From Actinomucor elegans (lineage: Eukaryota; Mucoromycota; Mucoromycetes; Mucorales; Mucoraceae), in the NCBI GenBank assembly GCA_026027325.1, contig JAMSLZ010000001.1, positions 2,170,001 through 2,234,000 on the forward strand: DNA of 64,000 nucleotides. Direction: 5' to 3'. Numbering within the stretch: the stretch's first letter is position 1; each line of letters begins with the position of its first letter. The position numbers and the translations under genes were made by a program. The notes under the pieces were generated by a model. It saw only the letters and a list, made by a program, of their open reading frames with translations. It had not been told where the DNA came from and searched no databases. Below, piece after piece: positions 13,302 to 26,159 of the stretch.

Positions 13302-13784
13302 ATGTGCGATTTGAACTGGTGTCCTGTCTGTGATCAAGCCATTTCTTGTGAATCTGTATGTTTATTTGATTGAAATTATCAGCTTGCAAAGACTAATGTT
13401 AGCGTGTAGGATTCTCTTTACTGCTCAATCAGTTGTTTTTCTAAAGATGCTGCTAGAAACTTGACTCATGATAGCTTCCAAACGTTTCTACTACCAAAAG
13501 CTCCCTCGATATGTTCAATAAAGACTGGACATGACGATTTTGATTTACCAGAGCTATCTATATACACTTCTTCGACAGCGTCCATATACACAAATGCCTC
13601 CAGGGATTCTTCTCAAGCACAAAATATTACCAGCAGAACCAAGAAACCATCACTTGATATATACGAGCAAGAAGATAGTATTACATCTTGTTGTGACTAT
13701 TGTGAAACTATAAAAAACCAGCAGGATTTGGCTCTTAGTCCTAGTAAATTGCAGCCTTTCTTTATACCCACATTTAATAAATAA
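13302..13784 (+). CDS. ECL1-type small zinc-binding protein A
   Basis: Exons 13302-13355 and 13410-13784 give 142 residues. The N-terminus MCDLNWCPVCDQAI, then LYCSISC just after the intron, forms the Cys-x2-Cys ... Leu-Tyr-Cys-Ser-x2-Cys pattern of the Ecl1/2/3 family, whose S. pombe members extend chronological lifespan when overexpressed and respond to starvation. The remaining hundred or so residues are Ser/Thr-rich and unstructured, with a further CCDYC motif near residues 113-117. Protein B lies 300 bp downstream with an identically placed intron after codon 18, so the two look like a tandem duplication. The family call rests on the Cys pattern only. Confidence 0.65.
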
Positions 13785-14084
13785 CTTGTTTAACTAAATA
13801 AGATACCACAAAAGGTAATACTGTACACTGTAGATGAAACACAATGACGCTCGGGCCCCTTTTATCATGTACCATATTATACCTTGCTGTGCGTGGTTTG
13901 TACCTGGTCCTGGTAAGACCCCGTGCTGGTACATGTATACACAGACTATTGTTTTATATTTTACTCTATTTAACCTGTGTGCTTTCTTTCTCTTTCTTTC
14001 TCTTCGTTTCATTGATAGTTCATTGATATAGGTCAAACTTTTTCGGTGTCGTATCAATAGCCTTCGATCCATGTACTTGTGATT

Positions 14085-14503
14085 ATGAGCGATCTTAACT
14101 GGTGTACATTTTGCGATAATGCTATCAGTCCTTTCTCGGTAAGCCTATTATCATATAATACACACATACATACATATATATGTAGACTAAACTCAAGTTA
14201 TAGAAATCACTGTATTGTAGTGATCATTGTCTTAGAGCCGATGCACTTCGTAATCACCCTTTGCTGGGTTATACTTATCCAGAATGCATTCACTTTGCTC
14301 GCCGCAGTACTCATATTTACCATGCACCGCCAAAATCCGGAAATACCAGCCGTCAATTCACTTCTCTACCAGCCAACAATCGACATCAGCCTTCTTTCAG
14401 CTTACGTGTTCCTTCACCTATACCAAATATCAGTGCTATTGATAATAGCAAAACCAAGTGTCAAGGTACAGCAACGAAATTAGTCAGATTGTATGCAAAC
14501 TGA
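14085..14503 (+). CDS. ECL1-type small zinc-binding protein B
   Basis: Exons 14085-14138 and 14204-14503 give 117 residues. MSDLNWCTFCDNAI followed by KSLYCSDHCLRADALR shows the same two-part Cys motif as protein A, with an 18-codon first exon of the same length and phase. The tail is Ser/Pro-rich and otherwise unrelated to A. The ATG at 14085 is chosen over an in-frame ATG six bases upstream because it aligns with protein A. An alternative acceptor at about 14184 exists, but the chosen one keeps the LYCS motif in frame. Confidence 0.65.
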
Positions 14504-14966
14504 ATCAAAACATCTTCAAAGAATGAACATATACATATAAAATTCACATAAAAAAAACTCACTTCTTGTACATACTTTTTGTTATATCAGCAACCATAAT
14601 AAAACCTTTTTTTTTTCTTTCGCTTCGAGTGGCACAAAATGATGCGAAATTGAACCTAATCATAAGCTAGTTAGTCAGACATTGCACTCCTTCCAATGTA
14701 AATGCTCCCTTCGTCTGGTAAACTCGTTGGCCAAAAAACCAGTCTCCCTGTGTTTAGAAGCTCCTCTTAGTCTGTACCTTGGTCAATTGAGCCCCCTTGT
14801 CTCAATTCAAAGCACGCGTATCATAGGCCCGCAGTCAAGTCAGAAAAGATGTCCCTAACAAACTAATATCCAGTCCTCCTTTTTATATATATTAAGGCAT
14901 ATTTATAAACATCCAATATACACAAACTAGTTTAGGTGCTCTTCTCTCTTTTCTCAATATTTTATC
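14504..14966. other. intergenic, GPCR promoter
   Basis: No gene seen. A tttttatatatatta TATA-like stretch lies near 14880-14895, about 75 bp before the GPCR start. Confidence 0.5.
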
Positions 14967-17900
14967 ATGGAAAATGAACCGACCCCAGAGCAGCTGAAAC
15001 AATTAAACCATCACAGAAACGTTAGTACGTTGATTGATGATAGCAGCATACAAGATTTCGGATCTTTCCAGTGTCACGATGCGTTCAACAACTACACATT
15101 TGCTGTAGCTAGAAAGAAAGGCACCACATTTATCAATCCTTCCGTACAAGATCAATCATTGATTGAGCTAAAGGTCGGTGTACTCCTACCTTTTCACCAA
15201 AGTAATAACGAGTGGACAAGAGTGATGACCATGAGGTACATGCATGTGCTTAAGATCAATTCTTATTGTTCTAATTATGATCTAAACCTAGTGGTGTTTC
15301 TGCAATTCGACTGGCAGTTGCAGAAATCAACGCGCAAAACTTAATACCGGGAGCCTACATTACACTGGTAGAAAAGGATTCATATCCTAAAGCAGTGGAA
15401 GGGCAAGCTGCTATCACTCAAGCTGTCTTTTCTGCTATTTCGCTGATACAAGAAGGCGTTATTGGAGTCATTGGAGATATATCTTCTTCTTGGACCTCAT
15501 TATCAGCACTTATGACCAGTACTTTACAAATACCGCAGTGTTCATTCTCTGCAATCGCCAGTAAGCGAAAAAAAAAAAAAAAGGCAAAATGAATGCTTTA
15601 TAGTCTTGACGTTGATCCATGATTGTATCCTTCTTAGCGTCTTTATCGGATAAATCACAGTTTGGCTATTTCTTTAGAACTGCACCCACAAATCTATTGT
15701 ATTCAGATGCGGCTATCACTTTTATCGTTAGCCAAGGTTGGCCACAAATAGGCGTGTTGTATTCTAACGACGATTTTGGCCAACAATGTAACCGTTTTCT
15801 GTGATTAGGACGAACGTTTTATTAACTCTGTTTTATCTATATAGTATCCGAAAACGTTGTAATGAAAGCACGTCGAAATGGAATTCACGTTAAATCATAT
15901 CAATCCTTTTACGAAGATGGACCTAAGAGCGACATTAAAAAGTCAATAGACACGCTTGCTTCCACAGGTGTTCGCGTCATTTTTATAGCTGCTGAAGGAG
16001 AAGCTCAACTAGCCGCTTTAACAATAGCTGCACATAGTGGCTACATCAACGACGATACAGTCTGGATCACTATTGATGCCGATACCAATACGCTCTTTGC
16101 AGCCATTAATGACTATAACTCAATTTTGGAAAGAAGAGCCAATAATACAGACGTTATGCCTGCCATTTACGAGTCCATTGACGAACAATCAAGCAGTAAT
16201 TCAAAGTCAAGCAAATCAGTAAAGAAGCAAGCACTCATGAACCTGATTGATCCAGTGGAATATGCTGCTAGAACTACCACAAATCTACAACCAATCAACT
16301 ATAATGCTACGTTCTCTGGCGGCGTGTTTATGTTTGACGTTTTGAAAGAGCTACCAGGATACGCTCCTTTTGATACGTTTTTAGAAAAATGGTCCAAGTT
16401 AGACCCATCCATGTAACGACCCATTTAATGCGTATAGCACGATACATTTGTTCTAACACTAGTTTATAGTTATCCTTATGGAGGTCAAAATAATATTAGC
16501 AGTAATGAAGGCTTGGCGTATTCCTGTATGATGGTGATGGCCACAGGGTTTAATCAGACCATCTATAACTCATCCATACATGCGTCTAATAAAACGGAAA
16601 TACTTCAAAAACTCGCGGCTGGACAGTTGGGTCAATATCTAACTCCCTCCACCTTCAATACATCGTTTATAGGGCCAGAAGGACCTGTTGTATTAGACCA
16701 AAAGGGTGATATCATGTCGGGGTAACTATTTGCAGATCACCTTGTGCTTGTTATAATAAGCTTATAATTGTATTACAGAAATTTTAAATTATTCAATGTG
16801 CAGAATGGATCACGGATCGAGATCGGTAGAATTATTGCAGGTAATTTGAACCTGACATCTCTACCTGTATATCATGATGGCACAACTAAGGTAAATTATC
16901 TTGCTGTTGGATACAATTATAGGCGATTAACGTCCACTTTTATATAGGTACCCACGGGTGTGCCTGATAGAATGTTTCTGAATCCTGGGTATAGCTCTCC
17001 TGTTACCATCACCTTATTGGTTATATCCTCTATAGGAACATTTGTTGCGTTGCTTAGTATGGTATTGGTCCTTGTGTACAGAAAGCGTGAAGTGTTCAAG
17101 GCTTCAAGGTATTGTAATCATATAAACATTGATGCCCTACTAATCCCTTCGTGTGCCTTAGCCCATTGTTCTGTGTCCTTGAGCTGATAGGATTCATTCT
17201 TTCTTATATATCATTGTTCTTCTTTGTTGGATACCGTAGCAAGTTCAATTGCACCATTATACCCATTACGTTTCATTTGGGATATTCTCTTATTCTAGGG
17301 TATGTAACTCATTTATATTTGAAAAAAAAAAAAAAAAACTGGTTTAGACTCGAATCTTAACAACGATCGTCCATTAGAAACTTGATTGCTAAAAATTACC
17401 GTATTTACCGTATCTTTAATAACATATTTATCACAAGAACCGTGGTGACAGATATGCAGCTCCTTAAAGTATCTGGATCGATACTTGCCATTACAGCAGT
17501 AAGTCAGGTTTAATCATTGTCGAATTCAAGTTAACATCTATGTATAGACTATCCTAATTGCTTGGTTCTCTTCAAGCACAGTGTCAACAGTCAATGTGCC
17601 CGTTTCACGAAGCGCTTATTACATTGATTGTGCGTTTGAAGGATCCAACCATACTGTATTTGTCTCTCTCTTGACACTCTTTGGCTCACTACAGCTTGTT
17701 TTTGCAACTTTTCTCGCATTCAAAACAAGATCGATTGGGCGCAACTACTCTAAATACAGTGAATACAAACAAATTGGACTTTCTGTCTAGTAAGAGAGTA
17801 AAACGGGCTTATGCTAGATATGAATACTGACGCATATACATACATTTAGTAACATCTTTTTTTCCGTACTCATCGGCTTCATTATCTTCTTCGTGCCTAC

Positions 17901-19383
17901 GACGGATTACTATACCCGGCACTATCTAACCGCCACTATGATTGTTTGGGCTACTACCTTTTCGCTTCTCACTCTGTTTGTGCCCAAGTTGCACGCCTTT
18001 TTTGCACCCGAAAAAGAAATACTGACCATTGGCGGCAAGGCTTCTGATCTTACAGGAAGATATCAACCGCAAAGACGTAACAATACCATTGGCATTTACG
18101 ATGAAAACAATCCAGACCATCACCAGGACCCAAATAGTGATAACCAAGATTTTGTAGCATCTCCAATTGATTACGATCATATGAATAATGACACAGATTT
18201 GATGAGTCTCAATTACATTGTCAATAACTCGCAGCACCCATTAAATGACTCAAAAGTGAGACTGAACAATCTATCTAGAAAAGGAAAATTACACGGCATG
18301 TTGATGGAAGTACACGAGGTAAGAAAGGTCTCTGGTCTCCTATAATATATATGTATATATGCTTACTCCTATCTATTTTTTTTTCTAGGCAGAAGTACCT
18401 ATACAGCAAATGTTCAAGTATTTCCCTTTTCTCGCTGCTTGGGAGATGATGTCTGTAGTATTGATGCCTGGTGTATCATATTTTAGTTTCTATTCTGTAC
18501 GTTGGGCGATGAGGAATTTAGCAAATTTATTTCTAATATTATTCTGCAGGAAAAGACCCGTAAAGGCAAAGTGTTTGCTTATTCAGGGTCGTCTATAGCT
18601 ATTTCGCGGTCGGGAGAATATATCCTGAAAGTACACGGACTAGGCATGTATAATGTCCTTATGCAAGTAGAGTCGGAAAAAGATTTAATTTTATGGAATG
18701 ACTGGTTCAACACATCTACCTCTACTACGAGTAATGGTAGTAGCTTTAATTCTTCAACCATCGATGGAAATAATAACTTGCTTGAAGGTGAAACCTTTTT
18801 AGCAGATACACACAAACCCAAAAACGTTGGTGATACTCATGATCAAGAACATTTTTTTTCATCGAAAACTAAAGAGGTTATTCTTAGTGCCGAAGAAGAC
18901 GAGACTAAACCAAAGCGATTGTCGCGACAAACGAGGCTGGACTCTGGTATAACAACACACCATTTACTAGGTGATGATCATCCTAGTCTGGGCCCATGCC
19001 ATCGTAGAGGGAGCGACATGACAGAAGAGACATTAGATAGCTGCTTTCATCAACCCGCGTTATCTTTGTCAGACTATGGTATTCACGAAATCAATCATGC
19101 CCGTCAAAAACAGCAGCAGCGATTAAGAACAAATGAACAAACTATGGCATATTCTCGAAGTATGGTCTTGGGTAGCATCACAGACGATGAACATCGTTTG
19201 ACAAACAACGATCATACTATGGACAACGAAGAGCCAAAATCTTCTTTTTTCTCTTCATTTGCGGGATATCTGGCAGCCGAAGATTCAGCTGCTCCCAATA
19301 AGCTTTCCAAAGAAAGCAGTAGTAATAGCAGCAGCAGCAGCAGCAGCAACAGTAGCAGTAGTAGCACAGATCATACCAGTTAG
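14967..19383 (+). CDS. class C (GABA-B/glutamate-like) G protein-coupled receptor
   Basis: Thirteen exons: 14967-15235, 15292-15560, 15638-15787, 15845-16412, 16470-16721, 16779-16890, 16948-17108, 17162-17299, 17378-17498, 17548-17789, 17850-18318, 18389-18496 and 18550-19383; they sum to 1230 residues. Residues about 60-540 form a Venus-flytrap ligand-binding domain (VGVLLPFHQ, AEINAQNLIPGA, VIGDISSSWT, GWPQIGVLYSNDDFG). Seven membrane helices lie at about 558-800, with the class C signature AKNYRIYRIF before TM4 and FVPKLHAF after TM7. A long tail (to 1230) has a PH-like segment ending ILWNDWF at about 925-990 and Ser repeats at the end. No N-terminal signal peptide is visible, though a TATA-like site supports this start. 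The ligand is unknown. Class C receptors are rare in fungi but have been reported in early-diverging lineages. Confidence 0.88.
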
Positions 19384-19910
19384 ACATATTTGCGCTACTA
19401 GATCATAATAAACTGTATCGCAAATCATTGCTGTGTAACAGAATTTTATCTTGTAGAATCTAGAAATATGTTCCTTAAACTCAAATTTAACTTTAACTGA
19501 TAATTTTTGACGGATCAAGTGAGTCCCTAAATCATATTTCTGTATTCTGCATGGAAAAAAGGCTCAAGGTCATATATTAAGAACGGCTGACAACCCTTTT
19601 CCAATTATTGCTGATTTTAACATGCAACAAACAGTCCGTCTTATAAACAGTCGCTTAATTAGTGGAGCTATGATTAAACAAGCGACATCAAAATGGATAC
19701 AATGGTGAAATTGAGGGTTTATCCGATTCAGCACTTTATTTAAGCATGGACTGCCCGCTAGACGGCACGTTTGACTGGTATAGATCTATCTATCTAATTA
19801 CAATAGAATGTACATGTTTTATAACCAATGACCAAATGCCAGGCTCTCATAGTACCTGAGCCAAATACTAATCACAGTAGATTCAATGATGACTCGTTCA
19901 GAATGTTTGT

Positions 19911-19965
19911 TAATCATCAGATACGATGTTAATAAACCGAGATCAGCTGGGTGATTTATAGATTT
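19911..19965 (+). repeat. dispersed intergenic repeat, copy 2
   Basis: taatcatcagatacgatgtt then aataaaccgagatcagctgg and atttatagat. It is preceded by the gttcagaatg motif shared with other copies. Confidence 0.55.
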
Positions 19966-20345
19966 TGCTGTATCTGCTCCACTATTATCATATATATTCA
20001 TCTTTTGACTGCTGGTTCATATTACGGTACACCATGTTATTATAAACCATACACTTTTCAACTTCCTTGACAAATGTCTAATGATACATGGCCAATGATC
20101 ATATATGCCAAGCGTTTTAAAGTCGATTATTTCTTAATGGGAATCAACAATACTATATTGCCATGACCCTCAAAGGTACTATCTGAAGATAGGACATGTT
20201 CTTAACTGTGTAAATTTAATGTATGCTGGAAAGCCTCACTCTGAACTGATGGATATATAAAGGCACTTGTTTTTCTTTGCCCCAAAGATTTCTTTATTTT
20301 TAAATAGAGTTCCAACTCTTTTATAATAATCCATTAATGTCGCAA

Positions 20346-20402
20346 ATCTATAGATCTATACATTTCCTAACTAATCTTGGTTCAATGTCGCATTTGATTA
20401 CA
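20346..20402 (-). repeat. dispersed intergenic repeat, copy 3
   Basis: Reverse orientation: atctatagatctat ... actaatcttggttcaatgtc followed by gcatttgatta. Confidence 0.55.
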
Positions 20403-20770
20403 TACTCAAAATAAATGATTAAATCTGCTTTAGGATCATTTTTTAATGACAGTAAAAGTGATTAGTGCTGAAAAGAAAGACACATCAACATTTTAGTGAC
20501 CAAGAATAATGAAAGCAGCCCTGTATGTAATATGATATTCAGATTTGGTACAATCTTTCATTTGAGATCGTAGTATACTACTTGAAGATCATCTATTTAA
20601 AGACATCCTAATACACACGTCGGTCATTGAGTACGAAATTATGTTGAGACAAGTTTTTTTTTTTTTAAAAAAAAAAAGGTAGTATTATTGTACAAGATGA
20701 AAAAATGGATAAGTTAATGATAATGAAAAAGAAAAAATAATAGTAAAAAAAGGTGCCTTTAAAGGATAAT

Positions 20771-22505
20771 CTAATCTCTATACTTGCTCATGAAATCCTT
20801 GTGGAATTCCTCGAGACTACCACAGAACTTATCAAAGAGATGTTCTTCAGGAAGGAAAGTAGAACGGAAGTGATAAGTTCCAGGTTCTTGACCGAAACCA
20901 GAGCCAGGAATGACGCAAACACCAGTAGCTTCCAACATGGCCATAGCATAGAAGCTATCGGCGGTCATGTTAGCTTTCTTGGCAGCTTCGACAGCCTTGG
21001 TGGGCAAGGTAATTTGAGGGAACAAGTACATGGCACCTTCAGCACTGTTACAGGTGACGCCTTCCAACTTATTGAAACATTGAGCAAGCTTGGTGGCTCT
21101 ACGACCGAGAGATTGATAGATGGCATCAACTTCAGCCTTGTATTGAGGATACGAAACATCGCCTTCAACAGGAGGGTTTGTCATAAGATCGACCATAATT
21201 TGGCCGTGAACGTTAGGACACAAAGAGATAGAAGAAATCTTGTAGAGTTGATCCATGATCTCGGGATCGATATTTACACATTCGAAATAACCACCACGTC
21301 TACCACACTCACCGATCATACCTTTAGAAGTAGAGTGGAAAGAGAAGAGTTCTTGTCCTTGATATTCGGGACCCATTGACTTTAATACCTTCTTGAAACT
21401 GTGGAAAGGGCGACGCTCAGGTTGATAAATGTTAGTTTGGTATACTTCATCAGCCAACAAGACGATACGTTCTTCATGACAGAAACGAATGATTTCGCGA
21501 ATGTTTTCTTCAGAAAGACATTGACCAGTAGGGTTACCGGGATTGATGATAACAAGAGCACGGACATCGACACCATTCTTGCGAGCCTCATCAACAGATT
21601 TTTGAAGATCCTTACGATCTAATCCCCAATCTTCCTTCTCGTTGAGATAATAAGGCACGGGAGCAGCGTCGACCAAAGAGAGAGTGGCGGAATAAAGAGG
21701 ATATTGAGGGATAGGAATCATGATACCTGACTGTTTGTTTTGAGTTAAGAGTTGGATAACTTTTTGCACGCCTTCAGAGGCACCTTGAGTTAAGAAGATG
21801 TCATCGGCATTGGCAGCATAACCATCACAGCGCTCAATGAACTTGGCGACGTTTTCACGGATATGAGTAATACCCTTGGAGTGAGAATAAGCACCAATAC
21901 TTCCAATGTTCTTCAAGAGAACTTCGGCACGAGCAATAGCATCGGCGGGATATAACTTGGAAATAAGTGTTCTGTTCTCGGGCTTCAATAATTCGGTATT
22001 CTCACAAAGAGATGCAACCTAATCCCAGCGTTCAGTTGAATATATTTTCTCACTTTTTTTTTGGTATATAAAACTTTACCTGTCTAAAGAATGAAATTGG
22101 CTTTTGGTTCAATTGCTGAGGGTTACCAATGTTACAAAAGACTACCCGATCAAAATTCAACTTTGAGGGATCCTTCTTCAATTGCTATTTCACCAAATAG
22201 AATTTAATTTTCTCACTCTCGATATGATCCCTTGCCTTTTTTTTTTCAACTCGTTTACCTGACTCAAAGCTTCGGCGCGAATGGGTAAAGCACCGCGGAC
22301 AGCATATTCGACACTCTTGACCAAAGGATGCATAGTCTCGATAGTCAAAACCTTACCTACAAGTTCGAAATCAAAAAGCTTAGTATGTTGGTTGACTAAG
22401 GGTTTCTCGGTTGGCTTTACCAGACTTTGATGAGGCGAATCTAATTGAGCGCTGGTTAAGTTGGATATAGCCAGCTTTGCTAGAGTGGAGAAGGGTTCTA
22501 ATCAT
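20771..22505 (-). CDS. ALT1: alanine aminotransferase, mitochondrial-type
   Basis: Exons 22505-22421, 22356-22259, 22184-22080 and 22018-20771 give 511 residues. The N-terminus (MIRTLLHSSKAGYIQLNQR...) is basic and amphipathic, a likely mitochondrial presequence. The core is a fold-type I PLP enzyme of the alanine/2-oxoglutarate transaminase family: NIGNPQQLNQKPISFFRQ, NPGNPTGQCLS with the conserved Asn/Pro, LADEVYQTNIY (Asp and Tyr contacts to PLP) and FHSTSKGMIGECGRRGGY with the Schiff-base Lys. It interconverts alanine plus 2-oxoglutarate and pyruvate plus glutamate. Length and motifs are as expected for fungal ALT. Two ATGs near the second exon could yield a cytosolic form, which is speculation. 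Confidence 0.95.
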
Positions 22506-24107
22506 TAGGAGGTAGTTTCAAAAGGATATACTCGAAAAAAGAAGAAAAGAAAGAAAAGAAAGGGAACAGGGCGAGTTTTTATTATTTTATACCACGCGAA
22601 CCCGTTATCTTATAGGACCAAACTCCGGTTTCCAACTAAAAAAAGATAACCCGGGATTATGTAAATCTTGCTTTCAGATGGAGCCATCTACTGATTTTAA
22701 ACTGAAGTTGTGATATTGGATCAATGAATAATAACATTTGTTACCAATGGTGTTCATGATGATATAATAGGCGACTATTGCTTACAATAACGCACGGCCA
22801 AATAAGTGGATATAATAGGTATAACGTATAGTATATTTCGATAGGCAATATACCCTATTAACTCAGTTTTCGTTTTCGTTTTCTCATATCAGCTTTAAAC
22901 ACTTAAATGTAACTTTATATCTAAATGCGGTACTCATTTCATCATATCGAATATTCCTTATTTATAGTGAAAAAGTGCCAATTCATGAAAAGAAAAATCA
23001 AGAGTACGACATAGACTGAGTCATAAAAAGAGATTTTCCCATATTATTCCAGTGCAATCAACATTCAACCGGTACTTACATTTTCTATACTCAAACGTCT
23101 ACAGTTAAATCCGAAGGGCCGCTAAAGCCTAATACTATCTAATTGCATTGGTATATTGAAGTACAAATTTAATGAGTGATATGCCAAAAAAGAAAGATCT
23201 TATGTTTTGCCATATAAAAAGATCTTATGTTTTACTTTATAGAGGTTACAAAAAGGCAGTTTTACACTGGTATATTTTTTGACTAAACATCGCCTGGGGG
23301 TGTCACAAAACTGTTCACCTGTCAAGGACTTTTAAGAGTCTTATCTTATGCCTAGAAAAGTCTAACAATTTTCATTAGCTATTTCCTACCTTGCTAGGCT
23401 CGCTCCCTGACCCTTTTTTTTTTACCCCACATTAGAGTAAAACCTCGCTGTATTCCCCACATCTAAACAGAAAAAAAATGATTTGCCGATCGAGAAGAGT
23501 TTACTCCCCGCCTTATAGATACGGGTAAACGCTGCAAAAGCTGGAAAAATAAACAGTGAAAAAGGCCTCTTTCAAGAATATTTTAATCATCCAAATGTTC
23601 AATATTGATCGAGATGCATGATAAAACTCACATAGATTTATAAGTTATCTTATCTATATTGAATAAAGGAGCCGGATATATGTTTCTACGCTGTGAGTAC
23701 CACAAACATTGGCGAAAGATTACAGGTTCTATCCATATCTCTGTGTTACATATCCCAAGTTTCGATTCAAAGTATATAATATGTATATATAAAAGCCACA
23801 GCTACTTTACCAACAAGCCCCAATTTGAAGAATTAATTTTTGTGGTTCATGTATCTTTCACTTCATACAGTTGACCATTGATCTACTGGCACTTTCTAAC
23901 CAAATAATTGACAAGAGAACATTTTCATCATATCACGAACCCAAGTAGTCCCACGATGGTTTTTAACGGCAAGAAGGGAGGAACAATTGTTTGGCTCATG
24001 AAATCCATACAGCTCTGTAATTATTTACATTTGTACTATACATTTATAATATTGAAATTGAATTAGGTTTTGATCGGATATAAAAGCTCATTCTGAAAAT
24101 GGAGCAC

Positions 24108-24157
24108 TAATCAGATGGGACATTTCATTGAGATGGACTGAGAGATCTATAAATCTG
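24108..24157 (+). repeat. dispersed intergenic repeat, copy 4
   Basis: taatcagatgggacatttca then ttgagatggactgagagatc and tataaatc, one of the fullest matches. It is preceded by cattctgaaaatg. Confidence 0.6.
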
Positions 24158-24427
24158 GATTATGAAATACATGTAATTTATAGTCAATTATCGACAGAAT
24201 GCAATGCATTAGTTGAATTGTCATTGTAAAAGAGCCTTGATGAATGAAGCAATTCGTTTTTAGTACGAAATAATCATCAAATGTGACCTTAAACAGAGAT
24301 CTATTGGTTATCATATCTACATGTATGTAATCTACATTGCCTTACTAGAATACCATACATCCATAGTATGTATTTTAATCATATGGTAGTTTCAGTAGAT
24401 ACATAAACTCATTGCAGACATATATTA

Positions 24428-24470
24428 ATAATCAAATGTGGCACTGGACTGCAATCGGTCGAGGAATTCC
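24428..24470 (+). repeat. dispersed intergenic repeat, copy 5
   Basis: aataatcaaatgtggcactg followed by gactgcaatcggtcgagga. Confidence 0.5.
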
Positions 24471-25109
24471 TGAAAATATAAGATAAAAGTTTTAAGTCTA
24501 ACGAATAGATGCTTGAGAGTATGTTGTTGCATTTGTTTTTGCATATTTTATTTTGAACATATGAGTGATAAACTCCTTTTTTTTTTTTACAAAAAAAAAA
24601 GTAGGAAAAATCTAATGAAGATACGTTTATATGATATACTGTCCATTGTAACGAACCTACGTAACACTTTGGCCATGCCTCGAAAATACTACATAATAGC
24701 AAATTTCGAGAATTCGGTCATACAAGAATTCCCTTGGGTTTTCCTGATATTCGAGTCTTACTTGTCTTCCCTGTATTCACTGATCGATTACGGTTTGATA
24801 CAACATCAGATTAGTACTACATGGAATGAACAGGGAGATTGGTAATTTTTGTCAATAAACTGCATAAATACCAAAATTGTCTTCAAAAAAAATAAGCAAT
24901 AGTTTTTGTAGTTATACGGCTTCGATGTATTTAGTCCGATAATATATTCCATACATTGAGTCATTACAATGGTAACTTTAAGTAATATATAACGTATGAT
25001 GTAACGATAAACAAGATAAATGGCTGGATAAAGGAATGAAATCGTTCTTTTGTTAAATACCAAGACAAAAAGGTAAACATGATTACTTTTACACTAGTAT
25101 TTTCTTCTA

Positions 25110-25134
25110 GTATATATATATATATATATATATA
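25110..25134. repeat. (TA)n microsatellite
   Basis: An uninterrupted TA dinucleotide run of about 25 bases in non-coding DNA. Confidence 0.9.
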
Positions 25135-25973
25135 GATAATAGGATCAAGTCTCATTCTTCGTTGATCTTTGTTAATGCGCATGTATATTCTACCTACGGT
25201 TTATTTTCAATGTGTTGGCTGATATATATGGATGTCTACACCCACCACATATACCATTATTTAATGTGTTATCTATGTATCGATCAAAAGGAATTCACTC
25301 TTATCAGGCGTACACAATAATACACATATTCTTTCTCCAGCCAGTGTCACATACGTGCAGTAAAGAAAGGGAGTAATACTACTTATCTTTAGGTGGTGTA
25401 TACTAGATCCATCCCTGCCTTATGAGTTAAATGGGCTATATACATAGTTTTTTCCATGAAATGCTTGTAGAGGCTCTTTCTGTTATCCCATGCATTTTTT
25501 TCTCTAACACTTAGCGATTAATCTATAGTAGTATAGACATGATATGCCATTGGTAGCATTGCATATTCTACATGATAGTTCTTATATAACATATACACAT
25601 CTGTGACTAATGAAGTGCAAGGGAGTTACAAGACTCTAAACACTCCTAAGATGATTCAAGGCGCAGCGTGCTGTATACTCTTATCTATGACCTTATCATG
25701 TAACTACTTTTAGATGAAGGGATATAAACAGGTAATATAAGCATTTGTCACATTTAGAGCGCTTGAGTGCTTGCAGATCATAAAGGAGAAATATAGAGGA
25801 ACAGATCTATAGACGTCAATAGTTTTCTATTTAAATAAACATGTATTTAAGTAATCATTTCTTTACATCTTTCGTCTTCTAATAACGCTGTGTATCCTGT
25901 AAGTGACATTTCAATATATACCCAAACGAATACTTTTATTTATGTATTCGATAATAGAGTTTGACAAAGCAAT

Positions 25974-26159
25974 ATGTATGTAAAAAGTCTATTCGTTCTC
26001 TTTGCCTTGTGTTTAGCTGCTTCTAGTACTGTTGCCTCATCCCAAGCTCACTGTGAAACCTCATGTACCGAAATCCTCAGTCAATGTAAATTTTCTGAAA
26101 GAGGCTGTGCTATTCTTAAAGAAGATTGCGTGAGAGACTGCCTTAGTTTGCCTTCTTAA
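25974..26159 (+). CDS. small secreted cysteine-rich peptide, unknown function
   Basis: A single-exon frame of 61 residues. Residues 1 to about 22 are a clear signal peptide (MYVKSLFVLFALCLAASSTVA). The mature part is about 38 residues with six cysteines at 27, 31, 38, 45, 52 and 56, giving the symmetrical spacing C-x3-C-x6-C-x6-C-x6-C-x3-C. Four of the cysteines fall exactly seven residues apart, so on a helix they would line one face, and the terminal CxxxC pairs recall helical-hairpin peptides. No family is recognised. It lies alone in a gene-poor interval, with a tatata-type stretch about 60 bp upstream. Effector, pheromone-like or defence roles are all possible, and none is shown. Confidence 0.6.
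   Translation: MYVKSLFVLFALCLAASSTVASSQAHCETSCTEILSQCKFSERGCAILKEDCVRDCLSLPS

Larger units (their letters stand above)
19384..20770. other. intergenic between convergent GPCR and ALT genes
   Basis: No gene seen in 1.4 kb. It holds two copies of the dispersed repeat and a poly-T/poly-A inverted pair at about 20655-20680 that could act as a transcript end. Confidence 0.5.
22506..25973. other. long gene-poor interval
   Basis: 3.5 kb without a supported gene. Open frames at 23659-23874 and 24409-24845 have no recognisable features. It contains at least two dispersed-repeat copies and a TA microsatellite at 25110-25134. A further weak relative (aatcatcaaatgtgacctta) lies near 24269. Confidence 0.5.

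Noticed and set aside
13834..14072. Open frames on both strands between ECL1-type genes A and B
   Set aside because: No recognisable protein, and the gap is the 3' end of A and promoter of B. An 8-base inverted pair (atgtacca/tggtacat) there is too short to matter.
23659..23874. A 71-residue open frame in the gene-poor interval
   Set aside because: No features, no promoter or polyadenylation context, and composition like the surrounding AT-rich DNA.
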